Source: JACPYM01 sp963699175 (GTDB lineage: Bacteria > Acidobacteriota > Blastocatellia > RBC074). From it: a DNA stretch of 64,000 nucleotides. A program made the position numbers and the translations under genes. Of the stretch, positions 53,418-63,111 are shown in pieces (within the stretch, counting starts at the first letter, position 1; every line of letters begins with the position of its first letter). The notes beneath the pieces were generated by a model. That model was not told the origin of the DNA. It did no database searches and saw nothing but the letters and a program-made list of their open reading frames with translations. The stretch is taken from NCBI GenBank assembly GCA_963699175.1, contig OY969418.1, positions 124,001 through 188,000 of the forward strand, in the 5' to 3' direction.

Positions 53418-55144
53418 AAAAGGGCAATGATAAAAATGGGATGCCGAATTTGCAGCCACGTAGTGGCGGCCTGATTTTAGCCCGGCGTTTTCAACGCCGG
53501 GGAGTGAGGGGCATCTCATCCGCGTCGCGTCAGCGACGCCTGAATTCAACCGTCGCTGACGCGGCGGGATGCTGTTGGCCCAGCTTCCCGTGGGTTGAAA
53601 ACCCACGGCTAAATTCAACCGCCGCTACGCGGCAAAAATGTGCGCTTCGATCTATTGTAGCGCTCTTACTCTTGTTGCTTGCGCCCTATAGCTACGCGCA
53701 ACGCAAGCCGAACGTGCTTTTTATTACGGGCGACGATCACGCGGCTTACGTGTTGGGCGCTTACGGCAGCCACCTGGCACATACGCCAAACCTGGACAAC
53801 TTGGCGGCGAATGGCATGCGCTTCAATCACGCTTATCCCAATTCGCCAGTCTGCACACCTTCGCGCGCGACGATCATCACGGGCAAATACCCGCACGCGG
53901 CGGGCGTGACCTTGCTCTCAACGCCTTTGCCAGAGGAGCAGGTGACGATTGCCGAGCAATTGAAGAGCTTCGGTTATCGCACGGGCGCTATCGGCAAGAT
54001 GCACTTCAACAGTGATCTGAAGCACGGCTTCGATTACCGCATTGATCGTCCTGACCATCGCCGCTACTTGAAGGATAAATCCGCGCGCGCCGTACCTGCC
54101 GACGTGCGCGTCAAACCGGAATGGCGGCCTTTCAGAGACCCGGCGCGCGTTTGGCTGAATGCAGAAGCGCTGCCCATTGGTCAATACGACGAGGAGGCCG
54201 AAGGCACTTTCTTCGCGCGCAAAGCAATTGAATTCCTTACACAGCAGAGCGCGCAACCCTTCTGTCTGTGGCTGAGCTTTTACGAGCCGCATTCGCCGTA
54301 CGATTTCCCAATCGAGTGGGGTGGCAAATTCGATCCAAAGCAAATGCCGGTGGGCAAGCTAGGGCTGGAAGACGGCCAGCAAGTTCCGAAAGTCTTCGCA
54401 GAACTAACAGAGGCGGAGAAACAAGGTATCGTCGCGGCCTACTACACATCGGTGGCATATCTGGATAAGAATGTCGGGTTGGTGCTCGACGCATTGCAAC
54501 GGCTGAAGCTGGACGAGAACACGCTGGTGATTTACATCGGCGATCACGGCTACTTGCTAGGCCAGCACGGGCGGTTCGAGAAACATTCGTTTTGGGAGCC
54601 AGCAGTGCGCGCGCCGCTGCTGGTCTCGTATCCGCAGCGGTTCGGACGCGGCAAAGTAAGTGACGCGCTTGTCGAATTCGTTGATCTGGTGCCGACAATT
54701 CTGGATGTCTGCGGCGTTTCGCATCCCGCAGGCTTACAAGGCAAGAGCCTGCTACCATTGCTCACAGGCAAGGCGAAGAAGGTGCGCGATGAAGTTTTCA
54801 GCGAATATCTCTTTGGTTGGGAAGAGGCGATGATTCGCACCGACGCATGGAAGTTCATCTACACGAAGGGTGACATCGCACGCGCCGATGGTTACGAGAC
54901 GGCTTATCCGAAGCCTGGCAAGAGCAGGCGACTTTACGACCTGAAGCGCGATCCCGAAGAACTGACCAATCTGGCGGCGCGCGCCGAGTATCAAAAGATT
55001 GTCCAGTCGATGGAGCGGAAGCTGTACGAACGCCTGGTCAATACGCAGCCGCCGAGCCGCGTTGTGCCGCAAGGTTTAACGCAAGCAGAGACGATAGATT
55101 TTTTGTTGCGCCCGATTGAAGGCAAACAAGCGACTGCACCCTGA
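53414..55144 (+). CDS. Sulfatase with repeat-derived N-terminal insert (576 aa)
   Basis: It contains the sulfatase core: FITGDDH (metal-binding Asp-Asp), the formylglycine site CTPSR with Cys147, GKMHFNSDLKHGFD, and YIGDHGYLLGQHGRFEKHS. The export signal SIVALLLLLLAPYSYAQ comes only after about 78 residues. The residues between the start (MKKGNDKNG) and that signal are encoded by palindromic repeat DNA at 53457-53634 and have low-complexity Arg/Ser/Ala composition. Removing that insert would leave a normal N-terminus. ATG at 53414 overlaps the ceramidase-like stop. Substrate sulfate ester unknown. The stop overlaps the next start by TGATG. Confidence 0.85.
   Translation: MKKGNDKNGMPNLQPRSGGLILARRFQRRGVRGISSASRQRRLNSTVADAAGCCWPSFPWVENPRLNSTAATRQKCALRSIVALLLLLLAPYSYAQRKPNVLFITGDDHAAYVLGAYGSHLAHTPNLDNLAANGMRFNHAYPNSPVCTPSRATIITGKYPHAAGVTLLSTPLPEEQVTIAEQLKSFGYRTGAIGKMHFNSDLKHGFDYRIDRPDHRRYLKDKSARAVPADVRVKPEWRPFRDPARVWLNAEALPIGQYDEEAEGTFFARKAIEFLTQQSAQPFCLWLSFYEPHSPYDFPIEWGGKFDPKQMPVGKLGLEDGQQVPKVFAELTEAEKQGIVAAYYTSVAYLDKNVGLVLDALQRLKLDENTLVIYIGDHGYLLGQHGRFEKHSFWEPAVRAPLLVSYPQRFGRGKVSDALVEFVDLVPTILDVCGVSHPAGLQGKSLLPLLTGKAKKVRDEVFSEYLFGWEEAMIRTDAWKFIYTKGDIARADGYETAYPKPGKSRRLYDLKRDPEELTNLAARAEYQKIVQSMERKLYERLVNTQPPSRVVPQGLTQAETIDFLLRPIEGKQATAP
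53457..53634. repeat. In-frame cluster of palindromic repeats in the sulfatase gene
   Basis: CCCGGCGTT/AACGCCGGG, GCGTCAGCGACG/CGTCGCTGACGC (perfect 12-base arms) and CCGTGGGTT/AACCCACGG stems follow one another, each joined by TAAATTCAACCG- or TGAATTCAACCG-like spacers. The frame stays open throughout. Confidence 0.82.
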
Positions 55145-56634
55145 TGACACCGCTACTTAAAGCAAACTCCATCACGAAAAACTACGCGGGCGTGAAGGCC
55201 TTGTCCGGCGCTTCTTTTGAGTTGCGCGCAGGCGAAGTCCACGCGCTGATTGGCGAAAACGGCGCAGGCAAATCCACGCTCATCAAGATCATCACGGGCG
55301 CAGTACAGGCTGACGGCGGCACGCTCGAAATCACCGGGCAGCGCGTGGAGCAGAACACGACCGCGTTGGCCAAATCGTTGGGCGTTGCCGCGATCTATCA
55401 GCAACCGGCCTTGTTCGCCGAATTGACGGTGGCGGAAAACATTGCTGCGGGTCAGGAGCGCGGCGGATTGTGGCGGCGTGTGGATTGGCGTGTGCGGCGC
55501 GCGCGCGCGATTGAATTGCTCGCCCGCGTCGGCGCAAAGATTGACGTGGAGCGGCGCGCGGGTGATTTGACGATGCCGGAGCAGCAGTTGGTGGAAATCG
55601 CGCGGGCGCTCGGCGCGTCGGCCAAAATCTTGATTATGGATGAGCCGACAGCGGCGCTTGGCGAAGAGGACGCGCAGCACCTCTTCGGCGTCATGCGTGA
55701 GTTGCGCGCGCGAGGCGTCGGCATCATCTACATTTCGCACCGGCTGGAAGAGCTTCAGCAGATTGCCGACCGCGTAACGGTATTGCGTGATGGACAGACG
55801 ATTGCGACGCGCACGCTGGAGGGCGTCACGCGCGACGAATTGATTCGACTGATGATCGGGCGTGAACTGTCAGCGGTATTTCCAAAACGCGAAGTGCAGC
55901 AAGGCGACATCTTGCTTGAACTGCGTAACGTGGCCTGTCGCGCGGCTGGCGTACACGAGGTGAGTTTGAGCGTGCGTGCTGGCGAGATTGTCGGGTTGGC
56001 GGGACTGGTGGGCGCGGGGCGTACTGAATTGGCGCGCGTGCTGTTTGGCCTAACACCGGCGGACGAAGGCGAGATATTATTGCACGGCCAGCGTGTAGTA
56101 ATTGATAGTCCGTCGCGAGCGATTGCGCTCGGCATTGCTTACGTACCGGAAGATCGGCGCAAACACGGCGTAATTCTGCCGCTGCCGATCAGCAGCAATG
56201 CAACGCTGGCCAGCTTGCCGCAATTCGCCGCGCGTGGTTGGCTCGACTTCAAACAAGAACGCATGCGGGCAACAGAAGCGGTGCGGCAGTTGGCCGTGAA
56301 GACCCCTTCGATCTTTGCGCCAGTCAGCAATCTGTCGGGCGGCAACCAACAAAAAGTTGCATTGGCCAAGTGGCTGACGACAAAGCCGCGCGTTATCATT
56401 CTCGATGAGCCGACGCAGGGAATTGATGTGGGCGCGAAGTCAGAGATTCACCGCTTGATGTGCGATTTGGCGGAGCAAGGCATGGCTGTGTTGATGATCT
56501 CGTCCGAATTGCCGGAGATTTTGGGAATGAGTGACCGCATCGCAGTGATGCACGCAGGCAAACTCGCGGGTGTGTTGTCGCGCAATGAAGCGACGCAGGA
56601 AAAGATTTTGGCGCTGGCGTTAGGGCATTTCTAA
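55144..56634 (+). CDS. Sugar-type ABC transporter ATP-binding protein, RbsA/MglA-like (496 aa)
   Basis: Two tandem ATPase domains. The first has Walker A GENGAGKSTLIK near 38 and a Walker B ILIMDEPTAALG near 162. The second has the degenerate GLVGAGRTELAR near 282, typical of the family, with signature LSGGNQQK near 393 and IILDEPTQGIDVG near 418. This is the CUT2 importer ATPase. No RbsC-like permease or sugar-binding protein is found in the window, so its membrane partner must lie elsewhere or be lost. It overlaps the sulfatase gene by one base. Confidence 0.9.
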   Translation: MTPLLKANSITKNYAGVKALSGASFELRAGEVHALIGENGAGKSTLIKIITGAVQADGGTLEITGQRVEQNTTALAKSLGVAAIYQQPALFAELTVAENIAAGQERGGLWRRVDWRVRRARAIELLARVGAKIDVERRAGDLTMPEQQLVEIARALGASAKILIMDEPTAALGEEDAQHLFGVMRELRARGVGIIYISHRLEELQQIADRVTVLRDGQTIATRTLEGVTRDELIRLMIGRELSAVFPKREVQQGDILLELRNVACRAAGVHEVSLSVRAGEIVGLAGLVGAGRTELARVLFGLTPADEGEILLHGQRVVIDSPSRAIALGIAYVPEDRRKHGVILPLPISSNATLASLPQFAARGWLDFKQERMRATEAVRQLAVKTPSIFAPVSNLSGGNQQKVALAKWLTTKPRVIILDEPTQGIDVGAKSEIHRLMCDLAEQGMAVLMISSELPEILGMSDRIAVMHAGKLAGVLSRNEATQEKILALALGHF

Positions 56635-56653
56635 ATTCGGAACAGGCAACAGT

Positions 56654-56742
56654 GGTGCGGTACAGGGAGCGATAGCGACCTGGTGCTGTCGGAGCGTACA
56701 CTTCACGAGTTCACCAAGTCGCTATCGCTCCCTGTACCGCAC
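56654..56742. repeat. Palindromic element (GGGAGCGRTAGCGACC family), copy 2
   Basis: Thirty-one-base arms at 56654-56684 and 56712-56742 pair with one mismatch; their core is GGTACAGGGAGCGATAGCGA. Relative to 6092-6175 several bases change in pairs on both arms. Confidence 0.88.
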
Positions 56743-56782
56743 CAACGTGAAAACTTCTACCAACCAAACCAGAGGTGACAAA

Positions 56783-58357
<1,575 letters not shown>

Positions 58358-58428
58358 AATAGAGAAGTGGCGCGGGCGGTGATGAAACGCGAGTCCGGCC
58401 AAACTCTTCTGACGATGACGTTGACCGC

Positions 58429-58471
58429 AAGCCCAGAGCAGAGTCCTCCGCTGCTCTGGGCTTTGTTTTTT
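58429..58471 (+). terminator. Terminator after the Gfo/Idh/MocA gene
   Basis: AAGCCCAGAGCAG pairs with CTGCTCTGGGCTT around AGTCCTCCG, then TGTTTTTT. Confidence 0.88.
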
Positions 58472-58577
58472 AGTGGAAAGATTGCCAGATCATCTTATGA
58501 TCTTGTTTTCTGAGAATGAACTGTGTAGAATGCGCCCACTTTTTTCAAGGCTAGGTTTAGCAACACGGAAATAATTT

Positions 58578-59258
58578 ATGAAAGAGAGATCGCTAAAGCT
58601 GATTCAGCCGGTCTCGAAACGGGATCAAGTGGTCGCTTCGTTCAAAGAGGCGATTCTGAATGGCGTCATTCAACCCGGCGAGCCAGTTGTCGAGAGCAAG
58701 GTCGCGCAGCAACTCGGTGCGGGCATTCCGCTGGTGCGCGAGGCGCTGATCGAACTGGAGTATCAGGGGTATGTGCAGAAAGTTCCCTACAAGGGGACGA
58801 CCGTCACCCGGCTGGAACGGTGGGATGTGGATAAGATCTTCCGCCTGCGCGTGGAGTTGGAAGCGATGGCCATTGAGTGGGCCAAGGAGTGGGTCTCGCC
58901 CGCCGACATCGAAGAACTGCGCGGCATTACCGCAAAGATGAGAGAGGGTGCGCAGGCGCTCAACCTCGAGTTGTTTTATCAGAATGACTTGGCGTTCCAT
59001 CGCAAACTTTGGGAAATGTCAGGCAACGAATACTTGGTCGAATGTTTAGAGCGCATCGTGGTGCCGCTCTTCGCCTTCTTTTTGATGAAGGACCGCCGCC
59101 CGCGCGAGTCGTACCTCGTCAGCGTTGCCCAACACGAAAAGATTCTTGAAGCTTTGCCCAGGCTAAGCGGGGCGAAGTTGCGTGCGCTGATGCGGGGTTC
59201 GATTTCCAACTGGCGGACTGAGATTTTCAGCGCGGTGTTGCCAAAAGACAAAGACTAA
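58578..59258 (+). CDS. GntR-family regulator, FadR/FCD subfamily (226 aa)
   Basis: An N-terminal winged helix (residues 12-80; ILNGVIQPGEPVVESKVAQQ, then GAGIPLVREALIELEYQGYV) is joined to an all-helical FCD effector domain (about 90-215) with LFYQNDLAFHRKLWEMSGN. FCD proteins bind carboxylates or sugar acids, often via a metal. It lies between the Gfo/Idh/MocA gene and the Oar-like receptor gene on the same strand and is a candidate regulator of both. Start at 58578; the preceding spacer is AT-rich. Confidence 0.88.
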   Translation: MKERSLKLIQPVSKRDQVVASFKEAILNGVIQPGEPVVESKVAQQLGAGIPLVREALIELEYQGYVQKVPYKGTTVTRLERWDVDKIFRLRVELEAMAIEWAKEWVSPADIEELRGITAKMREGAQALNLELFYQNDLAFHRKLWEMSGNEYLVECLERIVVPLFAFFLMKDRRPRESYLVSVAQHEKILEALPRLSGAKLRALMRGSISNWRTEIFSAVLPKDKD

Positions 59259-59399
59259 CAAAATTCCTCTAGCCGAATGCTGGGATGAGCAGTTTTCATT
59301 GTGATGATCTGTAGGCGGCGCGCTTTGCTGTGGTCTACTGAGCGTGGCAAGGCGTGTGAACATAACCATCAACTCCATTCACTAAAGTAAGGAGAGACT

Positions 59400-62300
59400 A
59401 TGTCACCAAGGACAAACAGGCTTAAATTCTTTCTGCTCTTCCTTGCGCTCGTTTGCTGCTGCCAGAGTGCGAACGCGCAGGGGCTAACCGGTCAAATCTC
59501 CGGCACGCTCAATGATCCCAACGGGGGCGTCGTGCCGAACGCCAAAGTCGAAATCATCAACCAAGAGACGGCGCTGGTGCGCATCGTCAATTCCGATAGC
59601 GAAGGCAACTTCGTCGCCACGCAGTTATTGCCCGGCACCTATTCGATCACCGTCACGGCCAATGGCTTCAAGAAGTTTGAGCAAAAGGGCATCGTCTTGA
59701 CCGCCAACGAGCGCGTGGACGTGCATAAGCTCGCGCTGGAAGTCGGCGACGTGAACCAGACCGTCACCGTTACCGCCGAGGCCGCTTACGTGAAGACGGA
59801 GAGCGGCGAACGCGCGGGGCTGATTGACGAACAGCAGATTCAGAGCATAGCGCTCAAAGGGCGCGATTACATGGGCCTGGTGCGCTTGCTGCCGGGTGTG
59901 GTGGACACGGCCAACCGCGAAGCACCGGGCTGGAACAACCTGGTCGGCGTCACTGTCAATGGCAGTCGCGGCGGCACGCTCAACCTGACGCTCGACGGCG
60001 TTTCGAGCCTCGACACCGGCTCGCAGTTAGGGCCGTATCTCGCGCCGGGCCTCGACGCTATCGGCGAAGTCAAAGTGCTGCTGACTAATTATCAAGCTGA
60101 GTACGGGCGCAGCAGCGGCGGCACGATCAACGTGGTCATCAAGAACGGCACGCGTGATTTTCATGGCGGTGGCTTCTATTTCAAACGCCACGAACAATTC
60201 AACGCCAACGAATTTTTCAACAACCTGCGCAATATTCCCAAGCAGCGTTATCGTTTCAATTATTGGGGCGGCAACATCGGCGGGCCGGTCATCATTCCAG
60301 GCACAGACTTCAACAAGACCCGCGACAAGCTCTTCTTCTTCTTCTCGCAGGAGTATCTGCCCCGGCGTTATCCCACGCGGCAGGGCACGCTCACCTATCC
60401 GACGCAACTCGAACGCAACGGGGATTTCTCGAAGAGCTTCAACACCGGCGGCAGCTTGATCGTGATCCGCGATCCTAACACTGGGCAACCTTTCCCAGGC
60501 AACGTCATTCCGGCTAATCGAATTGATCCGAACGGGCAGAAGCTCTTGAGCATCTTCCCGCTGCCGAACTACGTTGACCCGACCAACAATTACAACAACG
60601 TTTTCCAGAGCACGGTGGATCAACCGCGCCGCGAAGAGATTCTGCGCATGGATTGGAACGTCTCGCAGAAGACGACTTTCTACGCGCGCGGCATCGAGAG
60701 CTACGAGGCTTTCAAGGGTGATTTCAACTTCGTGCTGGCCTCGAACGTCTGGCCGCAATTCCCGATTGCCTACCAGATCAAGAGCAAAGGTCTGGTCAGC
60801 ACCTTGATTCACAGCTTCAATCCGACGCTGACTAACGAATTCACCTTCGGCATCAATCGCGCGTTGCAGACTGTTGACCCGCTCAATCAGGCCGGCATTG
60901 ACCGCAACGACCGCGTCAAGCTTGGCTTGGCGCTGCCGCAGTTCTATCCGGCGAGCAACCCGCTACGTCTGGTTCCGAACGTCACCTACGGCGGCGTCAT
61001 TTCCAACGCGCCGCAACTCAACATCGAACAACGCTTCCCCTTCTTCGGCACCAACAACATCTGGAACTACTCGGACAACGTCTCGAAGATTTGGGGCGCG
61101 CACAATCTGAAGGCTGGGTTCTATCTGGAATACACGACGCGCAACGCGGCGCGCGCGTCGGCCTTCAACGGCACCTTCAGCTTCGATAACAACACCAACA
61201 ACCCGCTCAACACGGGCCATCCGTTCGCCAACGCGGTCCTCGGCGTGGTCAACTCGTACACCGAGGCTGACAAGAAACTGAACGGCCACGCGCGTTACAA
61301 GAACGTCGAATGGTACTTACAAGACAACTGGAAGGCGACCAAGCGGCTGACGTTTGATTACGGGTTGCGCTTCTATTGGATTCAGCCGACCTTGAGCTCG
61401 GGCGACAACCTGTCCCTCTTCGACCCGAAGCTGTATGACGCTTCGAAGCAGCCACCCTTGCTGACGCCGTTCTGTCTGACCGCCAATCCGTGTACGGGCA
61501 ACAACCGTGTGGCGCGCAACCCGGTCACGGGACAAACGCTGCCATCGGTGAAGATCGGCACTTTTGCGGCGGGTACGGGCACGCCGTTCCAAGGCATGAA
61601 CGTAGTCAGAGAGAGCGTGCTCAATGCGCCGGGGATTGAAATCGGCCCGCGTCTTGGCTTCGCTTACGACCTTTTCGGCGATGGCAAGACAGCGATACGT
61701 GGTGGCGTGGGCATCTTCTACGACCGCTTCAACGACGATCAGGTCTTGCAACTGGTCGAACAGCCGCCGAACGTGATTACGGCGACGGCCAATTTCACCA
61801 CGATCAAAGACTTGCTCGCGACGCCTCTGAGCGTCTCGCCGGTGGGCGTCTTCGGCATCCAGCGCGATTACGATTCGCCAGCCGTCTACAACTTCAGCCT
61901 TGGCGTGCAGCGCGACATCGGCTTCCACACGGTGCTCGACGTGGCTTATGTCGGTTCGCTGGCGCGTCACTTGTTGCAGCGGCGCAGCATCAATTCGATT
62001 AACTACGGCCAGCGCTTCCTGCCCGCGAGCATTGACCCGACCGTTTCCGGCGGGACGACGCCGCTGCCGGATAATTTCCTGCGCCCGTACAAGGGCTATG
62101 GCGACATCAACTACATCGAGTTCGCCTCGAACTCGAACTATCACGCCTTGCAGGTGCAGGCGAACCGGCGCTTCTCGTCCAGCCTCTCGTTCGGCTTAAG
62201 CTACACTTGGTCGAAGGCGATGGATTTGGTGGACGGCAATGGCAACAACATCAACCCGTTCATTGACCCGCACAGCCGCAACTACGGTAGAGCGGGCTTT

Positions 62301-62951
62301 GATCGCACGCACAACTTCGTGGTCAATTATGTCTATCGCGTGCCCGGTCTGAGCAAGCATTGGGACAACGGCTTCACGCGCCAGGCGCTGGACGGCTGGG
62401 AAGTGTCCGGCATCACGTCGTTGATTAGCGGCGCGCCTTCCGGCATCGGCTATGCGCTCGTGCAAGCGCGCGACCTAACCGGTGCCAGTGGCGGCGGCGT
62501 GGACAGCCGTGTCGTGCTGATCGCCAACCCCGTCCTGTCCAGCGGTCAGCGTGACAGGACTTGTGCGCATGCTTTTGCTGCTACGGCTGCGGCTGCGGCG
62601 GATCCGCGCAACCTGGTGGTGGGCTGTCATTTGAATGCCAATTCCGTGCTTCCGCCAACGGTGGCGGGGGATTTTGGCAAAGGCAATGCCGCGAAAGACT
62701 TGTTCCGCCTGCCAGGCACGAACAACTGGGACATTTCGTTGTTCAAGAACTTCAACCTGGCGCGCGAAGGCAAAGTGCGGATGCAGTACCGCCTGGAGAT
62801 GTACAACGCCTTCAACCACACGCAATTCACCGGTGTGGACACGACGGCGCGCTTTGATGTGAACAATAACCAGGTCAACGCGCTCTTTGGCTCCTACACG
62901 TCTGCCGCCAACTCGCGGCGTATCGTGATGGGGTTGAAGCTCAACTTCTAA
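59400..62951 (+). CDS. Oar-like TonB-dependent outer-membrane receptor (1183 aa)
   Basis: It has a signal peptide (FFLLFLALVCCCQSANA), a carboxypeptidase-regulatory beta-sandwich (about 29-115, GTLNDPNGGVVPNAKVEI), a plug domain (about 125-245, GRDYMGLVRLLPGVVDT and LTLDGVSSLD), and a long beta-barrel ending in RRIVMGLKLNF with a terminal Phe. This is the acidobacterial Oar/TonB-type receptor expanded in that phylum, importing large sugars or other nutrients. GGAGAG precedes the ATG at 59400. A palindrome follows the gene. Its neighbour genes suggest a carbohydrate-linked substrate, which is inference. Confidence 0.93.
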   Translation: MSPRTNRLKFFLLFLALVCCCQSANAQGLTGQISGTLNDPNGGVVPNAKVEIINQETALVRIVNSDSEGNFVATQLLPGTYSITVTANGFKKFEQKGIVLTANERVDVHKLALEVGDVNQTVTVTAEAAYVKTESGERAGLIDEQQIQSIALKGRDYMGLVRLLPGVVDTANREAPGWNNLVGVTVNGSRGGTLNLTLDGVSSLDTGSQLGPYLAPGLDAIGEVKVLLTNYQAEYGRSSGGTINVVIKNGTRDFHGGGFYFKRHEQFNANEFFNNLRNIPKQRYRFNYWGGNIGGPVIIPGTDFNKTRDKLFFFFSQEYLPRRYPTRQGTLTYPTQLERNGDFSKSFNTGGSLIVIRDPNTGQPFPGNVIPANRIDPNGQKLLSIFPLPNYVDPTNNYNNVFQSTVDQPRREEILRMDWNVSQKTTFYARGIESYEAFKGDFNFVLASNVWPQFPIAYQIKSKGLVSTLIHSFNPTLTNEFTFGINRALQTVDPLNQAGIDRNDRVKLGLALPQFYPASNPLRLVPNVTYGGVISNAPQLNIEQRFPFFGTNNIWNYSDNVSKIWGAHNLKAGFYLEYTTRNAARASAFNGTFSFDNNTNNPLNTGHPFANAVLGVVNSYTEADKKLNGHARYKNVEWYLQDNWKATKRLTFDYGLRFYWIQPTLSSGDNLSLFDPKLYDASKQPPLLTPFCLTANPCTGNNRVARNPVTGQTLPSVKIGTFAAGTGTPFQGMNVVRESVLNAPGIEIGPRLGFAYDLFGDGKTAIRGGVGIFYDRFNDDQVLQLVEQPPNVITATANFTTIKDLLATPLSVSPVGVFGIQRDYDSPAVYNFSLGVQRDIGFHTVLDVAYVGSLARHLLQRRSINSINYGQRFLPASIDPTVSGGTTPLPDNFLRPYKGYGDINYIEFASNSNYHALQVQANRRFSSSLSFGLSYTWSKAMDLVDGNGNNINPFIDPHSRNYGRAGFDRTHNFVVNYVYRVPGLSKHWDNGFTRQALDGWEVSGITSLISGAPSGIGYALVQARDLTGASGGGVDSRVVLIANPVLSSGQRDRTCAHAFAATAAAAADPRNLVVGCHLNANSVLPPTVAGDFGKGNAAKDLFRLPGTNNWDISLFKNFNLAREGKVRMQYRLEMYNAFNHTQFTGVDTTARFDVNNNQVNALFGSYTSAANSRRIVMGLKLNF

Positions 62952-62986
62952 CGCGGACAGTTTGAATCCTACCGCCAACTATAGAT

Positions 62987-63018
62987 AATGCTAGAGCCGC
63001 GTGAGCGGCTCTAGCATT
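62987..63018. repeat. Perfect palindrome after the Oar-like receptor gene
   Basis: AATGCTAGAGCCGC, loop GTGA, GCGGCTCTAGCATT. A 14-base perfect stem with a four-base loop and no T run. It may be a repeat or an RNA stabiliser at the end of the transcript. Confidence 0.8.
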
Positions 63019-63111
63019 ACAACTTCCTGTATTCATCACGACTTGAATTTAGCAATGAAATACTCCACGGAGGCTGACGTTTCCGTGCCATCAAACTAAG
63101 GAGTGTTCCAG

